Source: Treponema sp. (GTDB taxonomy: Bacteria; Spirochaetota; Spirochaetia; Treponematales; Treponemataceae). Taken from it: a DNA stretch of 60,163 bases. The notes beneath the pieces are model-generated. The model made no database searches. It was given only the letters and a program-made list of their open reading frames with translations, and was not told the DNA's origin. The translations under genes were made by a program, and so were the position numbers. Positions 26,324-34,662 of the stretch are shown piece after piece (position 1 is the first letter of the stretch; each line of letters starts with the position of its first letter). Location of the stretch: NCBI RefSeq assembly GCF_024696245.1, contig NZ_JAILGZ010000162.1:1-60163 (forward strand), in the 5' to 3' direction.

Positions 26324-28105
26324 ATGAACGAACAGGAAATCATCTCTAAAGCACAGCAGTACATTGCAGAAGAAAAAGATGAAGCATTCCGCTCTCAGGT
26401 AGAAGAGCTCCTTGCTAAAAAAGACATGAAGGAACTTGAAGACCGTTTCTATCAGTCACTTGAATTTGGAACTGGCGGTCTCCGTGGTGTTATGGGCGGT
26501 GGTACAAACCGCATGAATACACTTAACATTTCAAAAGCAACACAGGGTCTTGCAAACTACCTTATTAAAGCTTTCCCTGAAGAACACAAAAATGGAACTC
26601 TCAGTGCCTGCATCGCTTACGACTCAAGACACAACCATGACAAGTTCTCTGACATTACAGCAAGAGTATTTGCTGCAAACGGAATCAAGGCTTACCTTTT
26701 TACAGGAATGAGACCAACTCCTGAACTTTCTTATGCTATCCGCGAAACAGGAAGTAAAACAGGTGTTGTTGTAACAGCAAGCCATAACCCACCACAGTAC
26801 AACGGATACAAAGCTTACTGGGATGATGGTGCTCAGGTTGTAGAACCACATGACAAGGGTATTATTGACGAAGTAAATGCCGTTAAAGAAGTAAAACTTA
26901 TTGACCGTGAAGAAGCAATTAAAGAAGGAAAAATCGTACTTGTAGACAAGGAACTTGATGATAAATTCCAGGCTATGATTAAGAGCCAGCTCTTCCGTCC
27001 TGAACTTATTAAGGAAAAGGCAAGTTCTGTAAAAGTTGTTTACACTCCACTCCACGGAACAGGTGCAATGCACGTAGAAAAAGTTCTTGGTGATCTTGGA
27101 CTTAACGTTATTACTGTTCCAGAACAGCGCGAAGGAAACGGTGACTTCCCAACTGTAGAAAAGCCAAATCCAGAAGAAGCTCCAGCACTTAAAATGGCTC
27201 TTGACCTTGCAAAGAAAGAAAAGGCTGACGTTGTAATGGCAACAGACCCTGATGCAGACCGCTTCGGTTCAGCATTCCCAGACAAAGACGGAAACTACGT
27301 TCTTGTTACAGGAAACCAGATGGGTGCCCTTCTTGCAGACTACGTTCTTCTTTCTAAAAAAGAATTCAACAAAATGCCTGCTAATCCTGTACTTATCCGC
27401 TCAATCGTAACTTCACCATTTGCTGACAAAATTGCAGCACATTATGGTGTAAAGAGCCAGGAATGTCTTACAGGATTTAAGTGGATTGCATATGACGAAG
27501 GTCAGATGGAAAAGAATGGTACAGGAAACTATGTATTCGGTTTTGAAGAAAGCTATGGTTACCTTATCGAGACACAGATCCGTGATAAAGACGGTGTAAG
27601 TGCAGCTGCAATGTGTGCAGAAATGACACTTTACTGGGCAAGCAAGGGAAAATCACTTCTTGAACGCCTTAACGAAATGTACAAGGAATACGGTCTTTAC
27701 CAGGATGTTTCAATCAACCAGTACTTCCCTGGAATCTCTGGTCCTGGCATTATGAAGGGTATTATGACTAAGCTCCGTTCAGAAGGACTTAAGACTCTTG
27801 GCGGAAAGAAAGTTCTCAAGATTCGTGATATTCAGGAAAGCGTTTCTTTTGATCCACTTAACCCATCTGTCAAAGAAGCAGTTAAACTTCCAAAGAGCAA
27901 TGTTCTTCAGTTCTTCCTTGAAGGCGGTACAGTTGTAAGTGCCCGTCCATCAGGAACTGAACCAAAAATCAAGTTCTACATCAACTCTACTGTACCAGTT
28001 GCAGAAAAGACAGATGCAGCACTTGCAGCAGCTAAAAAAGAAGCTGATGATCTTTGCGGTAAAATCTCTGCAGAAATCAAGGCTGTACTTGACGCTGCAC
28101 AGTAA
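26324..28105 (+). CDS. pgcA: Phosphoglucomutase, PgcA-type phospho-sugar mutase
   Basis: 593 residues. The N-terminal LEFGTGGLRGVMGGGTNRMN (47-66) identifies the PgcA/PGM2-like class. Catalytic Ser153 lies in TASHNP, the metal loop is DPDADRFG, the sugar loop GFEESYGY, and the phosphate loop RPSGTEPKIKFY. It interconverts glucose 1- and 6-phosphate and links glycogen or cell-wall sugars with glycolysis. The start at 26324 has AGAGGA upstream; an upstream ATG at 26252 lies inside the leader hairpin and is rejected. Codon choice suggests strong expression. A terminator with a 10-11-bp stem follows. Confidence 0.93.
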   Translation: MNEQEIISKAQQYIAEEKDEAFRSQVEELLAKKDMKELEDRFYQSLEFGTGGLRGVMGGGTNRMNTLNISKATQGLANYLIKAFPEEHKNGTLSACIAYDSRHNHDKFSDITARVFAANGIKAYLFTGMRPTPELSYAIRETGSKTGVVVTASHNPPQYNGYKAYWDDGAQVVEPHDKGIIDEVNAVKEVKLIDREEAIKEGKIVLVDKELDDKFQAMIKSQLFRPELIKEKASSVKVVYTPLHGTGAMHVEKVLGDLGLNVITVPEQREGNGDFPTVEKPNPEEAPALKMALDLAKKEKADVVMATDPDADRFGSAFPDKDGNYVLVTGNQMGALLADYVLLSKKEFNKMPANPVLIRSIVTSPFADKIAAHYGVKSQECLTGFKWIAYDEGQMEKNGTGNYVFGFEESYGYLIETQIRDKDGVSAAAMCAEMTLYWASKGKSLLERLNEMYKEYGLYQDVSINQYFPGISGPGIMKGIMTKLRSEGLKTLGGKKVLKIRDIQESVSFDPLNPSVKEAVKLPKSNVLQFFLEGGTVVSARPSGTEPKIKFYINSTVPVAEKTDAALAAAKKEADDLCGKISAEIKAVLDAAQ

Positions 28106-28166
28106 TTTTCAGTATCTATTAAATACTGACAGACAACTGCCCTTATAAAGGCGGTTATCCACATAC

Positions 28167-28206
28167 AATATCCCGTGGCTGTTTTAGGACACGGGATATT
28201 TTTTTT
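28167..28206 (+). terminator. Intrinsic terminator of the phosphoglucomutase gene
   Basis: AATATCCCGTG (28167-28177) and CACGGGATATT (28190-28200) form a perfect 11-bp stem followed by a run of T. It covers the upstream ATG of the next frame, supporting the later start at 28223. Confidence 0.9.
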
Positions 28207-28222
28207 AGGGAGGAAGATTTTA

Positions 28223-28879
28223 ATGGAAGACAGGGCAGCAATTCATCTGTACACAAAATTCAATAACGTTGCAAAGGAATACTATTCAGGAAGGACTTTT
28301 GTAGCCTTTGATACAGAAACAACAGGCTTAAAGGCATCCCAGGACTTTATGATGGAAATAGGTGCCGTTAAATTTAACTGTGACGGCCTTATAGGAGAGC
28401 CTTTTAACATGCTTATTAAGCCTCCGGTACCTGTTCCCCCAATGCTTACAGAGCTTACCCATATTACAAACCAGATGCTGGAAAACTGCCCGGCAGAAGA
28501 TGTGGCAGTAAAGGCTTTTATGGAATATATAGAAAACAAGGACACCATGCTTATAGCTCATAATGCACCTTTTGACCTTTACTTTATAAATGCAGCTTTA
28601 GACAGACTGGACGGTTCATCTCTTGGAAACCTCTGTATAGACACCCTGCCCCTTTCAAGATGGGCTTATCCAAGTCTTCAGGCTATGAATATAAAGGGAA
28701 CCTTTAAGCTTCAGTCACTGGCAGAGCGCTTTTCAATTAAAGTTACAGCTGCCCACAGGGCCCATGATGATGCAAGAGTCTGTATGGAACTTCTAAAAAA
28801 GATAATTCAAGACACCCTTCCCCTGCAGAAGGATTATAAAAAGGCTATAGAAGAAAAAAATCAGCTCAGTCTTTTTTAA
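28223..28879 (+). CDS. DnaQ-like 3'-5' exonuclease (DEDDh family)
   Basis: 218 residues from the ATG at 28223, with GGAGG 9 bases upstream. The exonuclease motifs are VAFDTETTG (Asp30, Glu32; Exo I), LIAHNAPFD (Exo II) and HRAHDDA (Exo III, DEDDh type with His). Size and motifs match the proofreading epsilon subunit of DNA polymerase III or one of the stand-alone relatives. No polymerase contact peptide is obvious at the C-terminus, although QLSLF at the very end resembles a beta-clamp-binding peptide. It converges on the LysM gene with 13 bases between the stops. Confidence 0.9.
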   Translation: MEDRAAIHLYTKFNNVAKEYYSGRTFVAFDTETTGLKASQDFMMEIGAVKFNCDGLIGEPFNMLIKPPVPVPPMLTELTHITNQMLENCPAEDVAVKAFMEYIENKDTMLIAHNAPFDLYFINAALDRLDGSSLGNLCIDTLPLSRWAYPSLQAMNIKGTFKLQSLAERFSIKVTAAHRAHDDARVCMELLKKIIQDTLPLQKDYKKAIEEKNQLSLF

Positions 28880-28892
28880 AAGCAGCCCTGAC

Positions 28893-29729
28893 CTAGCCTC
28901 TAGGAGCCTTTGCAGGATCTACAGGCTGGGACTTAAGGAATACCATAAGGCAGATCTGTGATGTCTGTTTAATTGAATCAACACCGGCTGTTCCAATAAC
29001 ATCACCAAAGACAACATAGTCGCCTTTCTTTACTTTTATTGAACCAAGACCTGAATATGAATAAATATGGCCTGTTTTAGACTGAATAAAGACAACCTGA
29101 CCGTAACCCCTGTAATTACCTACATACATTACAGTTCCGGCACGAATGGCTGTTACGCTTTCGTTTTTTGCAGCACTAAGCTGAACACCACTTACCTTGC
29201 CTTTAATATAAGTAACCTGTGGATTTTTTACCGGCCAAACAAGACTTGAGTCACCTTTTTTACTGGAATACTTTCTTGGATCACTGGAAGTAAGATCAGG
29301 AAGGGTAGTTTCTTTAACGTCTGCAGCTGATGAAGGAATCTTAAGCTTAGCCCCAACCTTTAATGCAGAAGCATCTTCAAGGCCGTTAAGTTTTTTTAAT
29401 TCGTCTACAGTAATGCCGTTAATCTTTGCGATTCTGTAAAGGGTATCTCCCTTCTGAACTGTGTACAGGTCGTATTTTCTTGCAGCCGATGTATCAGACT
29501 GCCCCTCTTTTGAAGGAATCTTAAGGGTCTGCCCGGTTTTTAACACATCGTTTTTTGTAATACCATTGGCCTTACAAAGTTCATCTACTGTAATTCCGTA
29601 TTTTTTACTTATTGAATAAAAGGTCTCACCCTTTGCAACTTTATGGTCAAGGGCAAAAAGAAGACTGACGCCCATTGCCAGAGATAAAATGAGTTTTTTA
29701 TAATTAAAATTAATTTTGCCGATTTTCAT
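28893..29729 (-). CDS. LysM repeat and degenerate M23 domain envelope protein
   Basis: 278 residues. An N-terminal hydrophobic segment (about 13-28) serves as signal or anchor. Two LysM peptidoglycan-binding repeats follow: GETFYSISKKYGITVDELCKAN and KGDTLYRIAKINGITVDELKKL (positions about 35-78 and 93-135). The C-terminal M23-like domain keeps the glycines and hydrophobic strands (GTVMYVGNYRGYGQVVFIQ, KKGDYVVFGDVIGTAG) but lacks the zinc ligands; the usual HxH reads ICLMVF. It is NlpD-like and probably regulates a cell-wall hydrolase. The ATG at 29727-29729 is preferred over a TTG three codons earlier. A GCCGAT/ATCGGC stem brackets this start. Confidence 0.85.
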   Translation of the reverse strand: MKIGKINFNYKKLILSLAMGVSLLFALDHKVAKGETFYSISKKYGITVDELCKANGITKNDVLKTGQTLKIPSKEGQSDTSAARKYDLYTVQKGDTLYRIAKINGITVDELKKLNGLEDASALKVGAKLKIPSSAADVKETTLPDLTSSDPRKYSSKKGDSSLVWPVKNPQVTYIKGKVSGVQLSAAKNESVTAIRAGTVMYVGNYRGYGQVVFIQSKTGHIYSYSGLGSIKVKKGDYVVFGDVIGTAGVDSIKQTSQICLMVFLKSQPVDPAKAPRG

Positions 29730-29767
29730 ACTCTTCAAATATCGGCATTTAAAGTGGCTAAAATTAC

Positions 29768-30610
29768 TTATTTTTCGTAAGTTAAAGGTATTCCATAAAA
29801 GTCTTCATATACCTTCTTCCAGACCTGGTAGTTTTTATCTTTCATAAACTCTACATTTTCTTTGGAAGTCTTTGATTCATCAGGATATATGGCTTCTTCT
29901 ATGTTTATAGTATATTCCTGTACAGGAAAGCCGTCTGGACCGATTTTATCAGAATCTGTCATGGTAATAAAAATCGGTAAAACAGGCACCTTATTCTTAA
30001 CGGCAAAACGGAAGGCTCCGTTTGTAAGGGGACGGGGCTTGCGGTAATTCCACCACATACCCTGTTCAGCGTAAATAAGTATTTTTTCTCCCCTCTTAAG
30101 AAGAATATCTACACTTTCAAGAAATTTCTTCATTGTGCTTGGATTCTGACTTAAAGGAAGAGTATTGCAGTTTCTGAACATAAGACCATAAAGACCAGGA
30201 AAAGAAGTAAAGTTGCCTTCACGAATTACCTTGTACATGATTTTATGTTTAAGCTCATATTCCAAAGCCTTAAGAACTGCAAAATTATCAAAGGCATTAA
30301 AATGGTTGCAGGTTAAAACGGCACCGGAGGCCTTAATCTTACGGAAATTTTCAAGACCCTTAACTTCCTTAATAACAAGCCAGCCCTGCTTAATCATTTT
30401 GTTAATAAAATGAAGGGCTATGCCGTTAACAATAAAAGTCTTTATCTTAGACGAAAGCTTTTTGCCAAGATAATCAACCTTATCAGGAGTAAGGGGAACT
30501 GTTGGAGGATCAGGCTCTACATCTTCTGTAAAGCGGCCTTCCCTTTCCAGTACCTTAATTTTTTCTATAACTTCAAGACGTCCCTTATCTTTTTCTATAA
30601 CTGCTTCCAT
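29768..30610 (-). CDS. PlsC-like glycerolipid acyltransferase
   Basis: 280 residues. The acyltransferase block I motif is NHFNAFD (His103, Asp108); block III is about AEQGMWWNYRKPRPLTNGAF, and PVLPIFITM resembles block IV. These define the 1-acylglycerol-3-phosphate acyltransferase family, which builds phosphatidic acid at the membrane. Residues 1-50 are a charged, Pro-containing extension not seen in short PlsC proteins. It begins 11 bases after the GT8 gene, so the two probably form one transcript and may share a role in making a glycolipid or modified surface lipid. The exact acyl acceptor is unknown. Confidence 0.82.
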   Translation of the reverse strand: MEAVIEKDKGRLEVIEKIKVLEREGRFTEDVEPDPPTVPLTPDKVDYLGKKLSSKIKTFIVNGIALHFINKMIKQGWLVIKEVKGLENFRKIKASGAVLTCNHFNAFDNFAVLKALEYELKHKIMYKVIREGNFTSFPGLYGLMFRNCNTLPLSQNPSTMKKFLESVDILLKRGEKILIYAEQGMWWNYRKPRPLTNGAFRFAVKNKVPVLPIFITMTDSDKIGPDGFPVQEYTINIEEAIYPDESKTSKENVEFMKDKNYQVWKKVYEDFYGIPLTYEK

Positions 30611-30621
30611 TTATTAAATCC

Positions 30622-31665
30622 TTATGCCGTACGGAAAAGTGAACGGCCTACATACATTACAAAGCGGCCTACATAAGTAACTTTACCCATAGCATGTAAA
30701 ACGTTGCGGCGTATTTTTGTAAAGCCCTTCATTACTTCTGCATTGCGGTAGTTATAAGGGTCTACAACATCTTCTTCTATCCAGCTGAGAAGGCGGTGGA
30801 AGTCCTCTACATCCTTGCGCTTACGTTCATCTGAATAAGAAGCCTTTCTGTCGGCAATAATCTGACCATAAGGTGTCTTAGATGCATAATTCCAGAAGTG
30901 ATCTTCATAAAGGGCATCATCAACCTTCCATGGCTTCCAGTTAAGCTTATAGTGAATAATCTTAAGGTTCTTTTCCTTAAAGGATTTAAGGGGGAAAGCT
31001 CCCCTGTTCCATCCCAGATTAAGAAGACGGGTTCTGCCCTTACAAAGTACATTAAGGTAATCCTCATCCTGAGTAATACGGAAAGTATACTTTGACATAA
31101 GGTTAAGGAACTTTCTTGAAAAAGCTTCCTTTCTGAAAAGTTTAGTATTCATAAGAAGAATACCGGCAGAAAAATACTTTCTTGGATTACAATCCAGGGC
31201 ATATCTTATATACCTGCGGTAAACTTCAAGAATGTCTGCAACATCTTCGTGAGCTGCAGCTACAAGATTATTGCCGAGATTTACGTTATAAAGCTCTGCA
31301 ATATCAGTTACTGTAACTACATCACAGTCCAGGTAAATAACCTTGTCATACTGAGGGAAGAGATCTGCAATAAAAATACGGTAATAAGTTTCTATTGAAT
31401 AATAATCCCTGATAGGAAAAAGTGACTTAATCTTTTCTATCTGATCTTTCATAGAGACAAACTTAATTGAAGAATTTTCTGTCTTAAGGGCATTTATTTT
31501 TTCTTCATTATCTTTGGAAAGATCTGTAGAAAGAATTATTATTTCATAGAAATTGTCAGCTGATGCGTGGTCAAAAATCGACTTTAAAGTAACCGCAAGA
31601 AATGGTGCGTAATTATCATCGGATGCCAGAAATACAGGGATCCTCTGTCCTTTTATCTTTTTCAT
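30622..31665 (-). CDS. Glycosyltransferase family 8 protein
   Basis: 347 residues. The start IPVFLASDDNYAPFLAVTLKS is the GT8 signature, and the metal-binding DxD is YLDCDVV (Asp113, Asp115). YFSAGILLMN at about 185 and HYKLNWKPW near 270 (usual HYAGxxKPW in GT8) are also conserved. GT8 enzymes are retaining transferases using UDP-glucose or UDP-galactose, often for lipopolysaccharide or glycolipid synthesis. No membrane segment is seen. Its neighbour is a PlsC-like acyltransferase. A small GC-poor hairpin lies upstream of the start. Confidence 0.85.
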   Translation of the reverse strand: MKKIKGQRIPVFLASDDNYAPFLAVTLKSIFDHASADNFYEIIILSTDLSKDNEEKINALKTENSSIKFVSMKDQIEKIKSLFPIRDYYSIETYYRIFIADLFPQYDKVIYLDCDVVTVTDIAELYNVNLGNNLVAAAHEDVADILEVYRRYIRYALDCNPRKYFSAGILLMNTKLFRKEAFSRKFLNLMSKYTFRITQDEDYLNVLCKGRTRLLNLGWNRGAFPLKSFKEKNLKIIHYKLNWKPWKVDDALYEDHFWNYASKTPYGQIIADRKASYSDERKRKDVEDFHRLLSWIEEDVVDPYNYRNAEVMKGFTKIRRNVLHAMGKVTYVGRFVMYVGRSLFRTA

Positions 31666-31740
31666 TCTATAAGTTTATATCCATTTTATTTTGTAAACAA
31701 GCTATTTTTATTAAGTAAAGGCAAATTTTCCGTAAAAAGA

Positions 31741-31765
31741 GGGGCAAAACTGAAGAATTTTCCCC
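31741..31765 (-). other. Terminator-like hairpin upstream of the GT8 gene
   Basis: On the minus strand GGGGAAAA (31758-31765) pairs with TTTTGCCCC (31741-31749, one bulged base), followed by TCTTTTTAC. It could attenuate transcription entering the GT8-plsC pair. The stem is short and AU-rich in part. Confidence 0.3.
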
Positions 31766-31773
31766 ATAATCTA

Positions 31774-31802
31774 TTGGAATTTTATTTATTTTTCTATAAA
31801 AT
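31774..31802 (+). promoter_or_regulatory. Promoter of rpsU
   Basis: TTGGAA (31774-31779), 17 bases, TAAAAT (31797-31802), 45 bases before the rpsU start. Confidence 0.5.
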
Positions 31803-31847
31803 GACCATACTTTCAACGGAACTACCGGAAAGAGGAGGTGAATATAC

Positions 31848-32054
31848 ATGGCTACAATCAGTGTTGACGACAATGAAAACCTTGAAAAGGCAATCAAACG
31901 TTTTAAGCGCATGGTTGAAAAGGAAGGCATTATCCGCGAATACAAAAAGCGCGAATACTTCGTTAAACCTTCTGCTACTAATCACCAGAAAAAGACTACT
32001 CTTGAGCGCAAACTTTTGAACAAGAGACGTCAGTCAGAAAGAAAAGATCACTAA
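31848..32054 (+). CDS. rpsU: 30S ribosomal protein S21
   Basis: 68 residues, normal for S21. The family pattern is ISVDDNENLEKAIKRFKRMV, GIIREYKKREYFVKPSATN and a basic Lys/Arg tail. S21 is a late-binding small-subunit protein involved in initiation. AGGAGG stands 8 bases before the ATG. It is monocistronic: its own promoter lies upstream and a T-rich terminator follows. Confidence 0.95.
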   Translation: MATISVDDNENLEKAIKRFKRMVEKEGIIREYKKREYFVKPSATNHQKKTTLERKLLNKRRQSERKDH

Positions 32055-32080
32055 TTTTTTATTGATACATCTTTTTGAAT

Positions 32081-32118
32081 AACAGGTTCCGGCTTAGGCT
32101 GAGAGCCTGTTTTTTTTT
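32081..32118 (+). terminator. Intrinsic terminator of rpsU
   Basis: AACAGG (32081-32086) pairs with CCTGTT (32106-32111), and GGCT/AGCC can pair inside in an alternative fold. A run of nine T follows. Confidence 0.75.
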
Positions 32119-32132
32119 GCCCTGAGCGCCAC

Positions 32133-32223
32133 TTATGTAAAGCAGGCCTCTGTTACGTAAAGCCGGGCACTGTTACGTATAGCAGGGCGCGGTTACGTAA
32201 AGCCCTCCCCCTTTATGTAAAGC
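32133..32223. repeat. Five 11-bp elements with exact 20-bp period
   Basis: The consensus TTAYGTAWAGC starts at 32133, 32153, 32173, 32193 and 32213. Each is separated by 9 variable, GC-rich bases. The core TTACGTAA is itself palindromic. The array lies between the converging rpsU and purA terminators in a 299-bp gap with no gene. The spacing equals about two DNA turns, as in protein-binding arrays. Its role is unknown. Confidence 0.85.
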
Positions 32224-32232
32224 TCCACCTGA

Positions 32233-32281
32233 ACAAAAAAAAAGCTGCCACCCGGACATATTAAAATGCAGGCAGCAGCTT
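32233..32281 (-). terminator. Intrinsic terminator of purA
   Basis: AAGCTGC (32242-32248) pairs with GCAGCTT (32275-32281); on the minus strand a run of T follows. It lies about 72 bases beyond the purA stop. Confidence 0.75.
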
Positions 32282-32353
32282 ATTTAGTATAGAAAATTCT
32301 TTTATCCGAGACAGGCCCTGTTTACAAAGCCAATCCTAAAAGCAGACTTATAC

Positions 32354-33640
<1,287 letters not shown>

Positions 33641-33704
33641 CTACCACTTTTCGCTCAATTTGACCATAGAGGCAGTTTATAAAATACAGTCATTCGCTGA
33701 CGTT

Positions 33705-33788
33705 AAAAAAAAAGACTGTCTGAAAAATTCAGTACATGGCGGTTAAATCTGTCAAAACCTCCATATATGCTGAATTTTACAGGCAGCC
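33705..33788 (-). terminator. Long hairpin terminator of the 33811 lipoprotein gene
   Basis: A stem of about 19 bp with two mismatches (33714-33732 with 33770-33788), extended by a weaker inner part, encloses a loop of about 37 bases and ends in nine T on the minus strand. It begins 22 bases beyond the stop. It is much longer than the other terminators here, suggesting a small palindromic insertion. Confidence 0.7.
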
Positions 33789-33810
33789 TTTTGCAATTCA
33801 ATTAAATTAT

Positions 33811-34605
33811 CTAGTCAGCCCAAAAAGAATAATAAAATTTTTTAAACTCAGCATTATCAGAGCTTTCATAATCCCTGAATTCATGTTTTAACAGTTTTTG
33901 AAGTGCAACTGTCTTTTTTATTTTTTCACCTGTAAAGACATCTTCAAAAGTTTTTTCGCTGTGTATTCCAAACCAGGAAGAATCAGTACATACAAAGAAC
34001 GGATTGAATCCTTCTGGAACATTTATTTCTTCAAGTTTATCACAATCCTCAAAGGCCATATTTCCTAAATATTTTAATCCTTCAGGCATTGTAATAGATT
34101 TAAGATTTGACTTTTCAAAAGCACGATCAGCTATACCAACAAGGCTTTTAGGGAGTTTAACTGATTTAAGAGGTGTACGTCCAAAATCAACAAACAAAAC
34201 GCCTTCAGGAATATCAACAGACTCAAGAACATTAGAGTGAAGACTGATAAACTTTAACGACGAAGGAAGTTTTATATATTTCAATATTTCAGAACGAACA
34301 TTAACGACTTCAACACCTTCTGAAATTACAAGGTTTTCTATTTCAGGCCATTCATCCGGACTAAAATTCACAACAGGGCAGCCCTGTATTTCAGACGGAA
34401 CAACAACATTTTTTGATTTTCCACTATAGTAATCAATGCGTATAGCGGTACCGTTTCTTACCAGACTAAATTCAAAATCTGATTCAGGATTCGGTTTAGA
34501 AAAATCAGGTTTACTTCCGGCTGATTCTTTACCTTTACAACTTGACATTGAAAAAACTGCGGCAAACAACATTGCAAAAAGTTTTACAGATTTACTCATT
34601 TTCAT
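33811..34605 (-). CDS. Leucine-rich repeat (BspA-like) lipoprotein, short
   Basis: 264 residues with signal peptide and lipobox MSSC. From about residue 85 it has LRR_5 (BspA/TpLRR) repeats of about 20-23 residues, for example LKSVKLPKSLVGIADRAFEKS and LKSITMPEGLKYLGNMAFED. Such proteins lie at the cell surface and bind host or bacterial partners in several species. It follows the larger LRR gene by 57 bases; that gap holds a 15-bp palindrome (AATGCATCATGCATT at 34641-34655). AGGAG precedes the first ATG. A second ATG two codons later is possible. Confidence 0.82.
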   Translation of the reverse strand: MKMSKSVKLFAMLFAAVFSMSSCKGKESAGSKPDFSKPNPESDFEFSLVRNGTAIRIDYYSGKSKNVVVPSEIQGCPVVNFSPDEWPEIENLVISEGVEVVNVRSEILKYIKLPSSLKFISLHSNVLESVDIPEGVLFVDFGRTPLKSVKLPKSLVGIADRAFEKSNLKSITMPEGLKYLGNMAFEDCDKLEEINVPEGFNPFFVCTDSSWFGIHSEKTFEDVFTGEKIKKTVALQKLLKHEFRDYESSDNAEFKKFYYSFWAD

Positions 34606-34662
34606 TTAAACGCTCCTTATAAAAAAGTTATATAACGCAAAATGCATCATGCATTATAAAAA

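Noticed and set aside
28893-29729. Active LysM-M23 endopeptidase
   Set aside because: The domain lacks both metal-binding motifs, reading ICLMVF at the HxH strand.
32133-32223. Possible CRISPR array
   Set aside because: Repeats are 11 bp and intervals only 9 bp, with no cas gene; this does not fit any CRISPR architecture.
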